Below, in pieces: positions 33,258 to 45,333 of a stretch of 64,000 nt of DNA; the first letter of the stretch is position 1, and each line of letters opens with the position of its first letter. Where the stretch lies: assembly GCA_951799445.1 (NCBI GenBank), contig OX637288.1:11906501-11970500 (forward strand), given 5' to 3'. Under the pieces are notes generated by a model. The model saw only the letters and a list, made by a program, of their open reading frames with translations, searched no databases and had not been told where the DNA came from. This DNA comes from Pseudisothecium myosuroides (Eukaryota > Streptophyta > Bryopsida > Hypnales > Lembophyllaceae). The position numbers and the translations under genes are program-made.

Positions 33258-33905
33258 CTTAATAATAAAATTTTGAAATTTTTCCATTATTTATTTTGTT
33301 GACTTCTAAAATTTCAAGTTTTTTTTTGGTCAATGCTCTAAGCTCACAAAACATACGCTCACTACTCTCAAGCTCACGCTTTTAGGCTCACAAACTAGCG
33401 TCGTTGCATCATTTTGGACACTTTTTCATACAAATGTGACCTTGTGAAGGGCAACTGCCCATTTTTTTGCAAGGACAAAAAAAGGATATTTGTCAATTCA
33501 AACACTATTATCTTGAAATCCACGCGGTAGAAAATTCTGAAATTTTTTCCACATCTTTTCAAACAAGTTTATTACAATATCCTACGGTTCCATGTGTCCA
33601 AAAATGTTTTTTTTCTAAAATTTGGCACTTGTATTAGAAATGGTAGTTTAGGAGCGTTTTTGCCGGTTAAAACATAGTCAAAAACCTCTAGGGGTTTAGC
33701 AAAATTTTGCTCAAAAGCAATTATTTTTTTGCTCAAGGAATATCTGACAAAATATTCTCACTTTTCAATGGATAAAATCACTGATTTGCTATCAAATCTT
33801 GGGACGATATTGCTCAAATTTCGGGTGCGTGTGCATCATTTGGGATGAATAAATGAAATTTCATCCATACATTGCAAGTTTCATCCATTTCCATGGTTGT
33901 AAATA

Positions 33906-34091
33906 CAATAGAACCTCTCTAAGTTGATCCCCCTCTAAGTGAATAAAGCGTTGTCAGGAAGTATTGATTGCCGGTCCCAACTTAACAATATGAACCACAT
34001 ACGAACATGATGACCCTCCCTAATGTAATAACCTCTCTAACTCAATGTGTCAGACCGGTCCCAACTCTATCAACTTAGAGAGGTTCTACTG
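33906..34091. mobile_element. pogo/Tc1-mariner-like MITE with TA target duplication
   Basis: TIRs CAATAGAACCTCTCTAAGTT (left) and the inverse of AACTTAGAGAGGTTCTACTG (right), 186 bp, flanked by TA at 33904-33905 and 34092-34093. The CAGTAGAACCTC type of end is characteristic of pogo-group elements. No transposase. Confidence 0.82.
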
Positions 34092-34144
34092 TAGCTTCAT
34101 CCTTTCTGCACTGCCTAAAATAAACGAAAAAACACACGCTGGGG

Positions 34145-34450
34145 TTGCTTGTATTGAGAACTGTACTGTACTGTACCTTCCTTTGGCAGGTACTGTAAGG
34201 TAGGGGCGGCCCTGAGAACAACCCCCCAAAGAGCATATTTTACTTGAAGGCATCAGATGGTGGGACGGACCCACCTGACAACTGAACTTGAACAGACAGA
34301 CAGTCCCCTAGGCCTACCCACCACTACCAAGAGGGGCTGCACCTATCCTTGGGATGAGGACTTGGTAGATGAACGAACCCATCCATCCATCCATCCATCC
34401 CTGGAGCACTACAGTACAGTACAGGATGGACCTACTGCAACTGAGTGTCC
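34145..34450. repeat. GTACTGTACT-type inverted short repeats
   Basis: ACTGTACTGTACTGTACC near 34160 is mirrored by ACAGTACAGTACAGG near 34411. A (CCAT)n run lies at 34379-34401. It may be an old foldback element; no gene. Confidence 0.5.
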
Positions 34451-34724
34451 TCCCCTGCACTGCACAGGGCACTGCACAGGGCAGACTCTCATTAAATTCA
34501 CTGACTCTGCGGAGTTGAGTTCTCGAGATCTTGGTCCAGATGAGTGATTCCCACTGTTCGGTTCAGTTCAGTTAGTGGACCGTCTTGTTGGTAACTTGCA
34601 GAAGGTCCGATCTCCGACAGGATGCAGTGTGTTTCAGTTAGACTTTGGGACCCCATCCGATCCTATTCTATCCTATCAAAAATTGAGCCCACAACTGAAA
34701 GGGTGTGATTCAGTGGTCGGAAGA

Positions 34725-35150
34725 AGGAGGAATAAAGGACGAAGGGGTGACCCTAGAAATCATCCTTTTCTAGGCATTACCGTGTGAGTCATAGGCTTAA
34801 AAAATTGCAAAAGCGCTCATTGGAAGTGTAGAAGATCTTCCCTTTTCACAACAAATTTTGAGGATGAATAGTTGCACTTCTGTCCTAAGTACAGAGTTTG
34901 ATTCCCTCTTATCCATTGTGTCAATGTTTAAGGGTTAAAGGACGAAGGGATGACCCTCAAAATCATCTTTTTGCAATACCATGTAAATCATTGGCTTTAA
35001 AAATTGCAAAAGCACTCATTGGAAGTGTAGAAGATCTTCCCTTTTCACAACCAATTCCAAAGATGAATAGTTGCATTTCTATCCTATACAATTTGATTCT
35101 CTCTCATCCATCAGCCATATAATGGTTGCGTCAACTTTGAAGGGTTAAAC
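34725..35150. repeat. Tandem duplication, about 210-bp unit
   Basis: 34730-34930 and 34935-35150 share 'aaaggacgaaggg', 'tgacccta', 'gcaaaagcgctcattggaag' and 'tgtagaagatcttccctttt' in order. The unit ends at GAAGGGTTAAAC, which resembles TTAA-type termini. A diverged relative is at 5983-6110. Confidence 0.7.
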
Positions 35151-36303
35151 CCGTCCTACGAAGTGGAACCAGCTGGGTGAAAACACTGGAATTTTATACC
35201 CGAAAAAACACAAGTAATTTTTATTTTTCACACATGGACTTTTTTGCAAATTTTGAATTCATAATTGCAATTAGAAGCCCCAAATTAGTTGGAAGAGTGA
35301 CTAGCCTAGGTCAGAAATGGCACAAAATAGGGGGCTCTTTTTTTACATTTATCCTCCAATTCCTCCGTTTTATCCTAGTTGGTCCCACTTTGTACAGTTG
35401 GTTTAACATCCTGCTCGGAAGAACAGAATTCGGCCAAACTAGATCTCTCAGACGACGTTTACATTAGAGGTAGTCACACTTTCTTCACCTTGGTTTGCGA
35501 TTCTCAGAGAATGGGAACATAACGCTTTCTTGTTGGCTCTCTATGGCTTGCAGAGCTCCCATTCTCCCAAAAATGAGAATGTCGTTTTTTCTCCTCCGGA
35601 GATGAAGAAACGGACTTGAAGAAAAATTTCTTGAATTTTTAATCTTGTGCTCCTCCGTTCCTCCGCTTCACTCCTACATTGCTGTACTTTCACCTTGTTA
35701 TTGCTGCCGACTTCACCCGGTCACCCTAAACCGCTCTGACTGGGTCCGTGAACCTTGCATCCAACTTGCAAGTAACACATTTTTCATTTTTTGTTCTTTG
35801 TGCTCCACACAACAAAAAAGGGGGTCACACATTCTTCACGCATAACGGCTTTCCATTGGCTCTTCTTTTTACTCACCAACTTTTTTGATTTCATAGAATT
35901 TTGCTTCTCGGAGGAGGTGTGACTATCCCTATTGGAGTCCTGGACCTCTTCAACTAGACCCTCCATGCACTTTCTATTGGGGACTGAGCTCCAACCTCCT
36001 CTCCAGATTCTAGCCCTTGCATTTAGTTTCTATAGAGGTAGAGGGCCTGAACAGACTTGGACATGGTTATTTGCCAAAATAAGACAAGCATGGACATGTA
36101 TGGAACTTCCGAAAGAGCAAAAAATGACATCAAAAAACATATATGAGGATGGATTTGCAAAAACACAAAAGAACGTTTGTAGGCTGACATTGGAATTGTC
36201 TAACGAGCTTTAAATAGAAATGTCTAAGCCGCTAGAAGCCCCCTTCCAGTTCCAAGCCGTCTAGTTGGTCAATGGAAACAAGCCCTTACTATTCCCATTG
36301 GTT
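35151..36303. other. Spacer without recognised gene
   Basis: Short open frames only; no supported gene, terminal repeat or array. Confidence 0.35.
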
Positions 36304-39037
36304 CACTAGAAGAAACCCGTGTTTTTTTTATCCCTAGATTTTACATGCTGATGTTTTGTGTGATGTCAAGAAACATCAACGTGGACGTCCAAAATTTTGC
36401 GTTGCCTGAGACATGCCAAAAACATCGAAAATCTTGCCTGACATCCAAGTGTTTTCGACCAGACATCCAAAAAAACACTAGTCAACGGGGTTCTCAAAGG
36501 CCACCATGTGGTTGCGACCTAAGCGCCACGCGGACACGGGTAGCCATGTAGGATTTTTTTCATCCATTCCCACCCATGACGTGGCATCTGAGGTGGCATG
36601 TGACGTACTGGCGGAAAAAGTGACGTGGCATGCCACATCAGCATAGTTTTTTGTTGTCTAAGAATTTTAATATTGTCTTTGAAGACATCAAGTTAGACAT
36701 CTACATGTTTTCTGAGACGTCAACTCAGAGGTCTAGACGTTTTTATAGATGTATTTTGGGACGTCACCTTAGACGTCCAAATATCTTGTGACATCAATGT
36801 AGACGTCTACTTTTCATCATAAATATCCTTGGCAATGTTTAGTGTGATTTAGGAGAACAAAATGATGTCACATTAGACATTCATGTGATTAAATGTACTA
36901 TTCAGCATGATGTTAATATGGACAGTCTCATATCTTTTACATGACATTCACATGCATTTCATAATGTCCAATACAGTATGTCATATACAATACACCATAC
37001 ATAGTATACTATACACCATACATAATATGCCATACAAAATACATCGTACAAAATACACCATACTTGGCAATTATATCACATGGCTTTAAAAGCCACTTGA
37101 TGTGAGTATATAGAGGGGAGAAGACGGGCTCTTTATACAAGTGGGATGGTAGGAGGGAAGACAAACCATATGGGATATGTAAAACCCAAGAATTAAATTT
37201 ATGTGGGGGAGCACGTAGATGTCCAGCAAGACGTCAAGTGGGACATCATGAGGATAGAGTGGGTTGTCCACTTCTATGCCTTCTAGAAGAATACTAGTGT
37301 CTTCTAGACATTCATTGAGGGACAAAGGTAGTGGTGCCTGATGCTGAGTGTGACATGTGTTTGACATCATTGCCATGTATAGAGTTGCTTATGTCATTCA
37401 ACGTATGTATCATTTTCACAATTGCTCAAGATATTCCCGTATCTAAAATTTTCTCACTAGCAATGCAAATACAATTCATTGTACTATTTCACCCCAGAGA
37501 AATTGAAGCCATGTCAGATGTGGTTCAGCTGTGAAACGAGTAAACGACAAAGAATTTGCTAACTTGCAACCACTAGTGCAAGAGACAGACCTTCTTCAAT
37601 GTCCCCGGGGCAATGTTGACGACTTCAGAGATATATTAAGCGACAATGTTCTATCGAAGGACAAATATTAGTGCCTTCCAATCCTATAAGTTTCAATGGA
37701 ACTGCATGTAGACGTTTGAGCGGATGTCAATAAGATAGAATGTGTAGTCTACATGTATGTCTGCCAAGACGTACCAATGTACTTTCAACAGTCATCAAAG
37801 GGGGAGGGTATCATGAAGGCAATTGTGCTCACCACTATCACCTAAGACGTGTTTGACACATTGATGCCATGTTGAAAATCTCTTATACAAAATATAGGCA
37901 TGATTTTTGAATGGACATATAGATTGTCTTGTCTTGTATGTGAATAGTAGTATTCAAAAATCCGTACACTTATCGCATTCCGTATCCAATGACAGTGGTC
38001 TGTTTATTTTGTTCAAACCTTTTATCCTTTGCCATATGCATGTGCCATTCCACATTCATATTTGTTGTCCAAAATCAGCCGAGATGATATCTTGTACTAA
38101 GAAACTAGAAGTGAAGAGTACCGACTATGTACATTTGTGCTATTCGTCGTTGTATATGGAATACACTGAATCAGGAAGTATTGGACATTGATGTTGTCCA
38201 AAGAATGTCTCTTGGTCATGTCATAAGCAATAGGACATGGAAGAAGACACCGTCCTTTGCTAGTTCCAAATACCAAAACTCCCACAGAATTAAATAGAAC
38301 GCAAAAGGTACCACATCATTCATAACGGAATGCAACAGTACGAGATCTTCATTGAAGTTGAGTCTTCCAAAACGTACAAACGTCTCCATTGATGTCTCCT
38401 TAGACGTTGAGACTCCTATGATTACGTCTCATTTCACAGGGTGACATCTATAGTGACGTTATAGAAGACATTTTACTATCTTATACAATGTTTGTAACAA
38501 CGTCTCTACGTCTACGTAGACATCTCCAAAATAAGCGTAGAAAATGATTAGAAACAGGCCCCCTCTGCTGACGTGGCATGCCACATCAGCAATATTTAAT
38601 GCCACGTTAGTCAATTTCCACGTGGCATGCCACGTCATCATCCACATCATTTTTTTTTGAAGTTTGCCCGGTGGTTGCTCATACCCCTATTTTTTAACCT
38701 TGGTCAGCCTTTTTATCCAAGACCAAAGTAATTTTTCTAAACTTATCCAACGTAAAAATTGGTCAACGAAGCTGACGTGGCAATTAATGTTTTTGCAGAC
38801 GCCTCCAAAGACATCACCGTGTTCACAGCCATGTCATCAAAAATCTTGGCATCTATGGTTCAACCCATTTGTTTTCAATGTAATTTGTCGGCGTCATCTA
38901 AAACATCTACAGAAATCTCCCCAAAATCGTGCCTTGCATCTCAAACATTTTTATGTCTCCGCGGACATAGTATGTTTGGCCTTAGACATCGCATGTTTTT
39001 GCTCCGACATCAAAAAAAACATGGGTTTCTTCTAGTG
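36304..39037. mobile_element. Non-autonomous CACTA (En/Spm-like) transposon, 2.7 kb
   Basis: TIRs begin CACTAGAAGAAACCCGTG and, at the right in inverse, CACTAGAAGAAACCCATG. A 3-bp GTT duplicates at 36301-36303 and 39038-39040, as expected for CACTA elements. Subterminal regions are dense in GACGTC/AGACGTCTAC-type motifs and share an inverted TGACGTGGCATGCCACATCA (about 36620 and 38570), like the protein-binding subterminal repeats of En/Spm. An ATACACCATACA microrepeat lies near 36970-37070. No transposase frame is visible, so it would depend on an autonomous partner. Confidence 0.85.
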
Positions 39038-39244
39038 GTTGGACAACGCAAAAGAAAATTATCAATTATTCAATCAATAACTCAATTCCATGACATTATA
39101 TTTAGTAGGATTGGATGTTCTCCCAAATTGATACTAAGAAGTAGAAGTTTGTCTCATTGGGACAGATGTTGAAAATTCAACCAATAAGTCAAGCTTCTAG
39201 ATCTTTGGGAGGGAAGTGGTTGCATTTACAAGTTGACACAACTT

Positions 39245-39480
39245 AATCCTCTAACCTTTAAAAAACGACATTCACTTGCCTAGAGGGTAGTCCATAGGGG
39301 ATTAAAAAATCTCCTTGAAGCGCTCATTGAAGCGGAGGGTGTAGGGCTTGTTGTTTGCCTAAAGTAAGTGCGGTTAGGGCATGCAAAAGTGAATCTTTAA
39401 CTTTGCAACCTAAATGATTTGTTTGGCAAGCTATATTTACTATTGAAGTGGATCCAATAGGTTGAAACATTCCAAAAAAA
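39245..39480. repeat. Dispersed-repeat fragment ('AACCTTTAAA..CATTCACTTGCC')
   Basis: Matches 2935-3165 and 13440-13660, including 'gacattcacttgcctagagg', 'aaaatctccttgaagc', and 'ccaataggttgaaacattcc'. Fourth relative in reverse at 42255-42443. Confidence 0.65.
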
Positions 39481-40274
39481 TACAAAAAATCATTTTTTTT
39501 CTACAATTCTCTGAAAAACAAATTCCATGCATACACAAACTGGTTTCCAGAGTAAGAAAAAATTGAAATAATTTAAAGTCAGAGAAGAATTGGAAATGAG
39601 TTAGGAAACAAAGGATAGAAAATGAATTGGAGCAATATGATTTAAAAAACACAATTGTATGCAATAGCTATGTGTACTTATAGACAAATATGTTTGTCAA
39701 TCTTTATATCATACATAGAAATATTGACTACAAAAAAGGGGCCCTAATTAATAGAAGATCAATACATTTATATTGATTACGACAATTTTTTTTGGGCTTA
39801 GTTGATTTGGCAGTCCTCTAAACATCAATTAACATAAATTTGTTGATTTGATCCAAAAAAAATTTGCTCAGCTGATTTGGCCCAATCCTCTAAACATCAT
39901 TTTCATTTTCCCACATATCATAATAGTAGGGCAGGGTCACCAAAAATTAATTATTTAAGTGCAAGCCAAAAAATAAATAAAATGATTAAGAGGAATTGTC
40001 AAATTCAGCAAAAATTAAACAACCAAGATGTTGTAAAAATGAAAATGTTCAATGTTAGCAAGAAAGTCTAAAATAAAGTCCAATGACTATTTACCATCAA
40101 GTAATTTTTAAATGGCATACTGAAGGACTTACTTCATTGATGTGTAGTGAGTGTGTAGGGTAGAAAGGCTGTTTTTATAATCAAATTCATTGTCTATCAC
40201 AAATCCTCAAAAGATATGGGACAATTTAAAGATGAGAGCTTCACCGCTCATTATCAAAATGTAAGAACTGTGTG
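39481..40274. other. AT-rich spacer
   Basis: Nothing recognisable except short repeats of 'gctgatttggc' near 39800-39880. Confidence 0.35.
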
Positions 40275-40620
40275 CAAAGTAGAATTTAAGACCTCATTTT
40301 AGCATTATAAAATAACCTTTTTCAAAAAACTTTGAATGAAGAAAAATTGTGAAATAAAGCCAAAATTCATTTCCAAAAATCTGTTTGAGATTTCAAGCCT
40401 CCAGTAAAAAGTTACGGACAAATTTCAAAGAAAATGCTTGAAAATTGTTAAAAAAATGTCCTTTCCAACCCCTCTCTAAAATTTGACCATAATTTTTGAC
40501 TGGAGTCTCAAAATCTCAAACAGATTTTTGGAGATGAAAGTTTGATTTTACACATTAATTGAGTCTTAAGTTTTTTGAAAAAAATTATTCTACACTACTA
40601 AATGAAGCCTACAATTTCAC
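40275..40620. repeat. Large imperfect palindrome, arms about 150 bp
   Basis: Arms centre on about 40455. CCAAAAATCTGTTTGAGATT (40373 onward) is mirrored at about 40512-40531 (AATCTCAAACAGATTTTTGG), and similarity extends outwards with gaps. The structure would fold into a long hairpin. Confidence 0.6.
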
Positions 40621-40651
40621 TTTTTAACCACAATTCCTACTTTGGGCTCAA

Positions 40652-40864
40652 CTACTCTACGTGAAGGTCAGATTCCGACATAAATTAAGTATTTTTTGGG
40701 ATGTCTGAATTTTTGAAAATATTACAAGTGAAATTTTTGGAAGATTGCAAGTGAATTTCTGGAATATCCTAGAATATACCACCTGCCGAACCCATCTGCA
40801 TGCCAAAAATAAAGTATTCCGGTACCTGAGTGCCGGATCAGACCTTCACGTACAGTATGAGTAG
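40652..40864. mobile_element. Small foldback MITE candidate
   Basis: CTACTCTACGTGAAGGTCAG at 40652 is mirrored by the inverse of 40833-40864 (GTACGTGAAGGTCTGATCCG). About 213 bp. No clear target duplication. Confidence 0.5.
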
Positions 40865-41947
40865 TAGAGGTCTTACTAATCCTAATTCACATATCTTATA
40901 TTGGTTGTCTTACCTCTTACCATCCCACTAGTATAAAGAGCTTGTCTTCTCTTGTCATCATATATCAAGGTAAGTGGTATTCAAAGTTCAATTGTTGAAT
41001 ATAATTGAACACTTTGAATATAGTACTAAATTTTTTTAAATTATATTTTAATTAAATATTAATTTAATTTAATTATGAATTAATTAACTTTAAACTTTTC
41101 AATTAATTATTTGGCATTAAAATGTCGGCTACTTATATGGCACTCTAACTTACATGGCAGTCTAACTTAGGTAGTGGGTTTGCTGACAAGGCAGTCCTGC
41201 TTGCGTGGCAAGTTTTGCTTACTTGGCAACTTACATGGCAGATTTTCAAATAGTAATTTATTTATTTATTTTGACCAAATCTAGAAAAAAAATCAACATA
41301 AAAGTGTCGATTATTGTCCGAACCAAAATGTCCTAATCAACTATCCAAATCAATATATATTTTTTGATTTTCTTGTTGAATTGGACACTAATTTTCTAAT
41401 AGTGAAAGAATTGCAAAAGATGCATCCCTTTGCATCTTGAATAACATTGGTAGTGTTTTGGGGGAAAACAAACAAAAAGATGGTACAAGTGGATAGGTCT
41501 TTTTCAGAAAGAAGGTTGTTGTAAACAAATATGATTTATAATACTATATATAGAAATGTTTTCAATTATTTTAAGTATAGTGGTCAACAATACATGTGCT
41601 TTTTTTAAGTCATTTCTTTCACTTTTTATTGTAGATATTGGCTTCAACTAACCCTAAGTAAGTGTCAATTAGTCACGAAAGAAGCACAAGTCAATTTGTG
41701 TCAATATTAAATAGAAGATTCTATATATGTCTATTTCGAGTGTTTTTTGTATGAGTCATGTATTTTCACACATAGAAGATGTGATTTTTAGTGTTGTTTG
41801 CATGAATCATGAAAACAATGTCTACCAAATCCAAAGGTCCTTGAAGTGAATCTTTTATGACATTAAACAACATGCCAAACCCTTTAGGCTTGGTTTTGAG
41901 AGAAAGGTTGATAATAAGTGCTATTGTATTTTTTTGGAATGTTTCAA
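40865..41947. other. AT-rich spacer
   Basis: A short run of related 'ttacatggcagtctaactt' phrases near 41150-41240; otherwise nothing recognised. Confidence 0.35.
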
Positions 41948-42254
41948 CATTAGAAGGGATTTGGGGCCTAGAAAGGGCTTTTTCAGGCCCGTTCCCCAAT
42001 CTGTCCCCATGCTGTGAATAGTGGTATGGGTTGTCCGAAAAATATATTTAAAAAATTAAAAATTAAAAAAAAAAAAATTTTTACCAAATTTCATTTTCAT
42101 TTTTTCATTTAAAAAAAAAAAATCTGATGTGGCCGAGTCCCGGCCATGTCACCCTGCTACAGTGGCGTAGTTTCAGCAGTCAGGAACTATTCAAAACTTG
42201 TGGAGAACTCATGGGAACTCGCGGCCCTTTAGAGGGCCCAAATTCTCTCTAATG
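41948..42254. mobile_element. MITE with CATTAGARRG ends
   Basis: Left CATTAGAAGGGATTTGGGG, right inverse CATTAGAGAGAATTTGGGCC; 307 bp. The inside has A/T runs and a 'gatgtggccgag' string like the element at 30508-30792. Its right end abuts a dispersed-repeat fragment. Confidence 0.65.
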
Positions 42255-42443
42255 CTTATTGGACCCACTTCAATAGTAAATATGGCTTGCCAAGCACCAC
42301 ATTCATGCTACAAAGTCAAAGCCCTATTCACCTTTGTATGACCTCACCATACCAACTTTGGGCAAGCAATAAGGCTCATACTTAGCTAAAAGAGATTTTT
42401 TCTTTCCCTTTGGACGGCCTTTTAAACAAGTGAATGTTGTTTA
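42255..42443 (-). repeat. Dispersed-repeat fragment, reverse orientation
   Basis: Reverse complement of the family at 2935, 13440 and 39245; it ends in AAGGGTTAAAG, the complement of CTTTAACCCTT. Confidence 0.65.
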
Positions 42444-44309
42444 AGGGTTAAAGTAACCACTCCTAAAAACAATTGAATATAAAATTCAGTATGGTTCCCA
42501 TTATTATATTGAAAGAATTTTTGTGGGGTTCTTGGTAGTCAAAAGAGGATTTTAGACATTTGAGAATGCATGTTTTGAACACCATTTCAATAAACTATGA
42601 ACTTTTGAAGTCCTAAAAATAGTTTTTTCTAAAACCAATCCTAAACTCTCATGAATATATAATAGAAGTACATTTTAGAAAAGAATACATAGGGGTTGAT
42701 TTTAAATGTAGCTACCTTAGAAGACACAAAAGAGCATCTGACTTTACTAGACTTGAGAAAAAGAAGAATGAGATTAAACAACATTATATTGCATGATATT
42801 TGAATGCTTGGAATCTAGTAACACTTACTCTTCACTGTTGAATAATGTTATATTAGTCTTTGAGAGAAGAGTTTTCTTGAGTACATATAATATAACTTTG
42901 TGAGTTTTGATTGGGATCATAAGGTTATTCTCTTGTTGAATATTCAACCAATAAATTAAGCTTCTAGGAAAAGTTGGCCTTCAAAAGTTGACACAATTAG
43001 TAAGACTTAATTAATGACAAAGTCAGACTATCCACTCAAAAGAGTACACAAGGATAATAGTAGGGATGTTTTGACACTCTTCTATGAATTTTTTCCATTT
43101 TTGAGTGAAACCTTCAAACTTCACTAATAGATTTTTAAAACTAGAATTTAAGTTCATTTCATACAATTTTTTAATTTATTAAATGAAAAATATTGAATTG
43201 CCATGCTGAATTGAGCTTTGAGGTTTTGTTAAGTTTTCACTATTGCCTTTTGACATATTGCATATGTTTGGATTCTTGTGCCTCCCCCCTCTTGTATAAT
43301 GCATTACCTTTTTTCCATATTCAAGACATTGATTGCCTTGAGAATTTCCATTAAATAATAGATTTTTTACATAGCATTCAATTATGTTTAGACTATCATT
43401 GATTGAATCAAAAAATAGTCTTAAAAAAAAAACACATTGACAGTCTTATTGTAGGGCACTTCATGTTAAATTCTCTTTAAGTGCTCTAAATTTGATAACA
43501 CTTGAGCTTCATTGCTAAATATTGATATGTTAGTCATTAGGTATAGGGGTTTTATTCTCAAATTTTGAATCTAATGTAGTTGCAATCTTGACAAGGATCA
43601 TGAAGCTATTTACATCCAAAAATATGCATATAACAAGTGAAAATATAATTTATTCATCCAATTGTATGTACATTGTCTAGTTGTTGCGATATTAATTATC
43701 CTACTTTTGAGGGGTGATTTGCAATAATTTTATCCATTCAAAATTAAAAAATATTTTGTAAATGTATGTGCTCTCTATTATGTATCCTACCTCGGTATTT
43801 TTGTGAATTATATCCATATTGTTGTTCATTATAACAATGGCTAGGTTTTTAAGAAAGAGCCTCTTCCAACTTCGTCACCTCCACTGACTACCTCACATTT
43901 ACTACTATAAGGTGGGTACCTCCAAAATTGCCATTTTTTACTATTGTGCCTAGTTACTATTATTAGATGGATCAAATCTTTGTATTTTCTTGTTGGCAAG
44001 TGAAAAGAGGTTCCAATGCACCAAAGAATGCAACATTTGGGTACAATATGCAAAAATTGTGAAGGGTCAAATTTTTTTATAGTAAATGTTCAAAAACTAT
44101 ATTTTCCGCGCAGGTACATAATGATCCTGGAGATGTACACAACCTGAATCATGATGGCGGGTTTAGGTAGGGTGTGATTTTGGATGCACCCACCTTAGGG
44201 TATGTTTGCACTTGGTGTTAGGGGTGATGTTTCTAATGTGAGTCTCCTATCAATGTAAAACTGCCTCCTCTTCTTTCCGTTTCATTTTTTTTTTAAAAAA
44301 CAAATGGTA
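42444..44309. other. AT-rich spacer
   Basis: No gene, terminal repeat or array that I can support in this 1.9 kb. Confidence 0.4.
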
Positions 44310-44636
44310 AGGTAGGAGGTCCTATAATGGAGCATTTAAGGGCTGGAACTGAATTTTGAGGAGGTGAAATATCTTGAAATTTTTTTCAGTCAATTTTCCT
44401 TGAAAAACAGATTGAATTGACATCTAACCCAAGTCGTTTCATATTTTTTCATGCTTTTTTGAATTAGTTAAAAAATTTTGAAGTTGAAATGGTATAGGGC
44501 TCTAAAATGGTGCACTAGCTAAAATGTACACAGTCTGTACATTGATGGAGGCTATGAAAAAATAACATGTACAAACAGTTTACATTTCAGTTAGGGCTCC
44601 ATTTTAATGCCCGCTCCATTTAAGGACCTCCTACCT
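44310..44636. mobile_element. MITE with AGGTAGGAGG termini and flanking TA (copy 1)
   Basis: AGGTAGGAGGTCCTATAATG on the left, inverse AGGTAGGAGGTCCTTAAATG on the right, TA at both borders; 327 bp. The internal 'gagcgggcattaaaa' string also occurs in the copy at 63101. Confidence 0.75.
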
Positions 44637-44988
44637 TAGAACTGTTTCATTTGTTTAAAAACAGAAACAAAAACAAACTCCGTCTTCTTCTAAATGAAGA
44701 CCCCGCCAGAGTCAGTAATTAATGGACAGTAATAAAGATTTCAAATGATTGTATCATTTACTCAATAAAAAGTAATCTCAAAGTAATCTTAACCCATTTA
44801 TAGATCTCAGATAAATGTGGCCATTGCTAAGGCTCCTTTTTTAATTATTGGACGTACAGTATTGCAATGCACTGGTGCCGTTATTTACTCATGGATTATT
44901 GGTAACTTCTGTTTTTTAGTTCAAAATAGTAAAGAAGGGTAAAAAGTCAAAAGTTTAAATCAATTAGTTTACAGTTGTGATCAGGAAT

Positions 44989-45333
44989 TCAGGACTGGTT
45001 TGCCTGTCTACTGGTATCAATGTCTGCAGAGGTACATCCGATATCCGGAACTACGAGACTAATCTTCCGGGTCTCAACCGAGCGCAGCCTTTCATCGTGG
45101 TGTCCTCCGAAGAAAGGGGCAGGGAGGTCGGGGAAAGCAGCTATCGTTCTATCGACCGACGGGCTTGCTGTTTGAATTTTGCGGGACGTTGACACTCGGG
45201 ACACATTGAATCGTGAGGAAATTTGCTCGAGTTTTTCCTTTGCGACCGATTTTGGTAGCTCTTCTGTTGCGTAGGATCCCTTAGAGCGCGAGAATCCGAA
45301 CAGTTTGAGCTTCGCGGCGCCAGTTTTGGTCAC
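44989..45333 (-). CDS. Possible 5' exon or small gene, divergent from BRCT gene
   Basis: Open frame starting MTKTGAAKLKLFGFSRSKGS, continuing LPKSVAKEKLEQISSRFNVS; basic, Ser-rich, GC content higher than its AT-rich left flank. A donor-like GTACCT occurs near 45032, so it may be a first exon whose partners I cannot find. I do not recognise the protein. Confidence 0.3.
   Translation of the reverse strand: MTKTGAAKLKLFGFSRSKGSYATEELPKSVAKEKLEQISSRFNVSRVSTSRKIQTASPSVDRTIAAFPDLPAPFFGGHHDERLRSVETRKISLVVPDIGCTSADIDTSRQANQS

Larger units (their letters stand above)
31988..33402. mobile_element. Nested insertion with imperfect about 50-bp inverted ends
   Basis: The left end has GCTATTTTGTGAGCTTTGGAG, the right end in inverse GCTAGTTTGTGAGCCTAAAAG. 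Further 'gagcgt..gtgagc' motifs repeat in both arms. It carries an A/T-tract minisatellite and no coding region. Boundaries are approximate (plus or minus 15 bp). Confidence 0.5.
31324..33698. mobile_element. TTAA-type element interrupted by a nested element (copy E6)
   Basis: Left TTAA-CCCCTAAAGC at 31324. The right end CTCTAGGGG is followed by TTTA at 33695-33698, a one-base decay of TTAA. The two outer parts (31324 to about 31971 and about 33405-33698) align with the uninterrupted copy at 7864-8804, which places the insertion. Confidence 0.75.
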
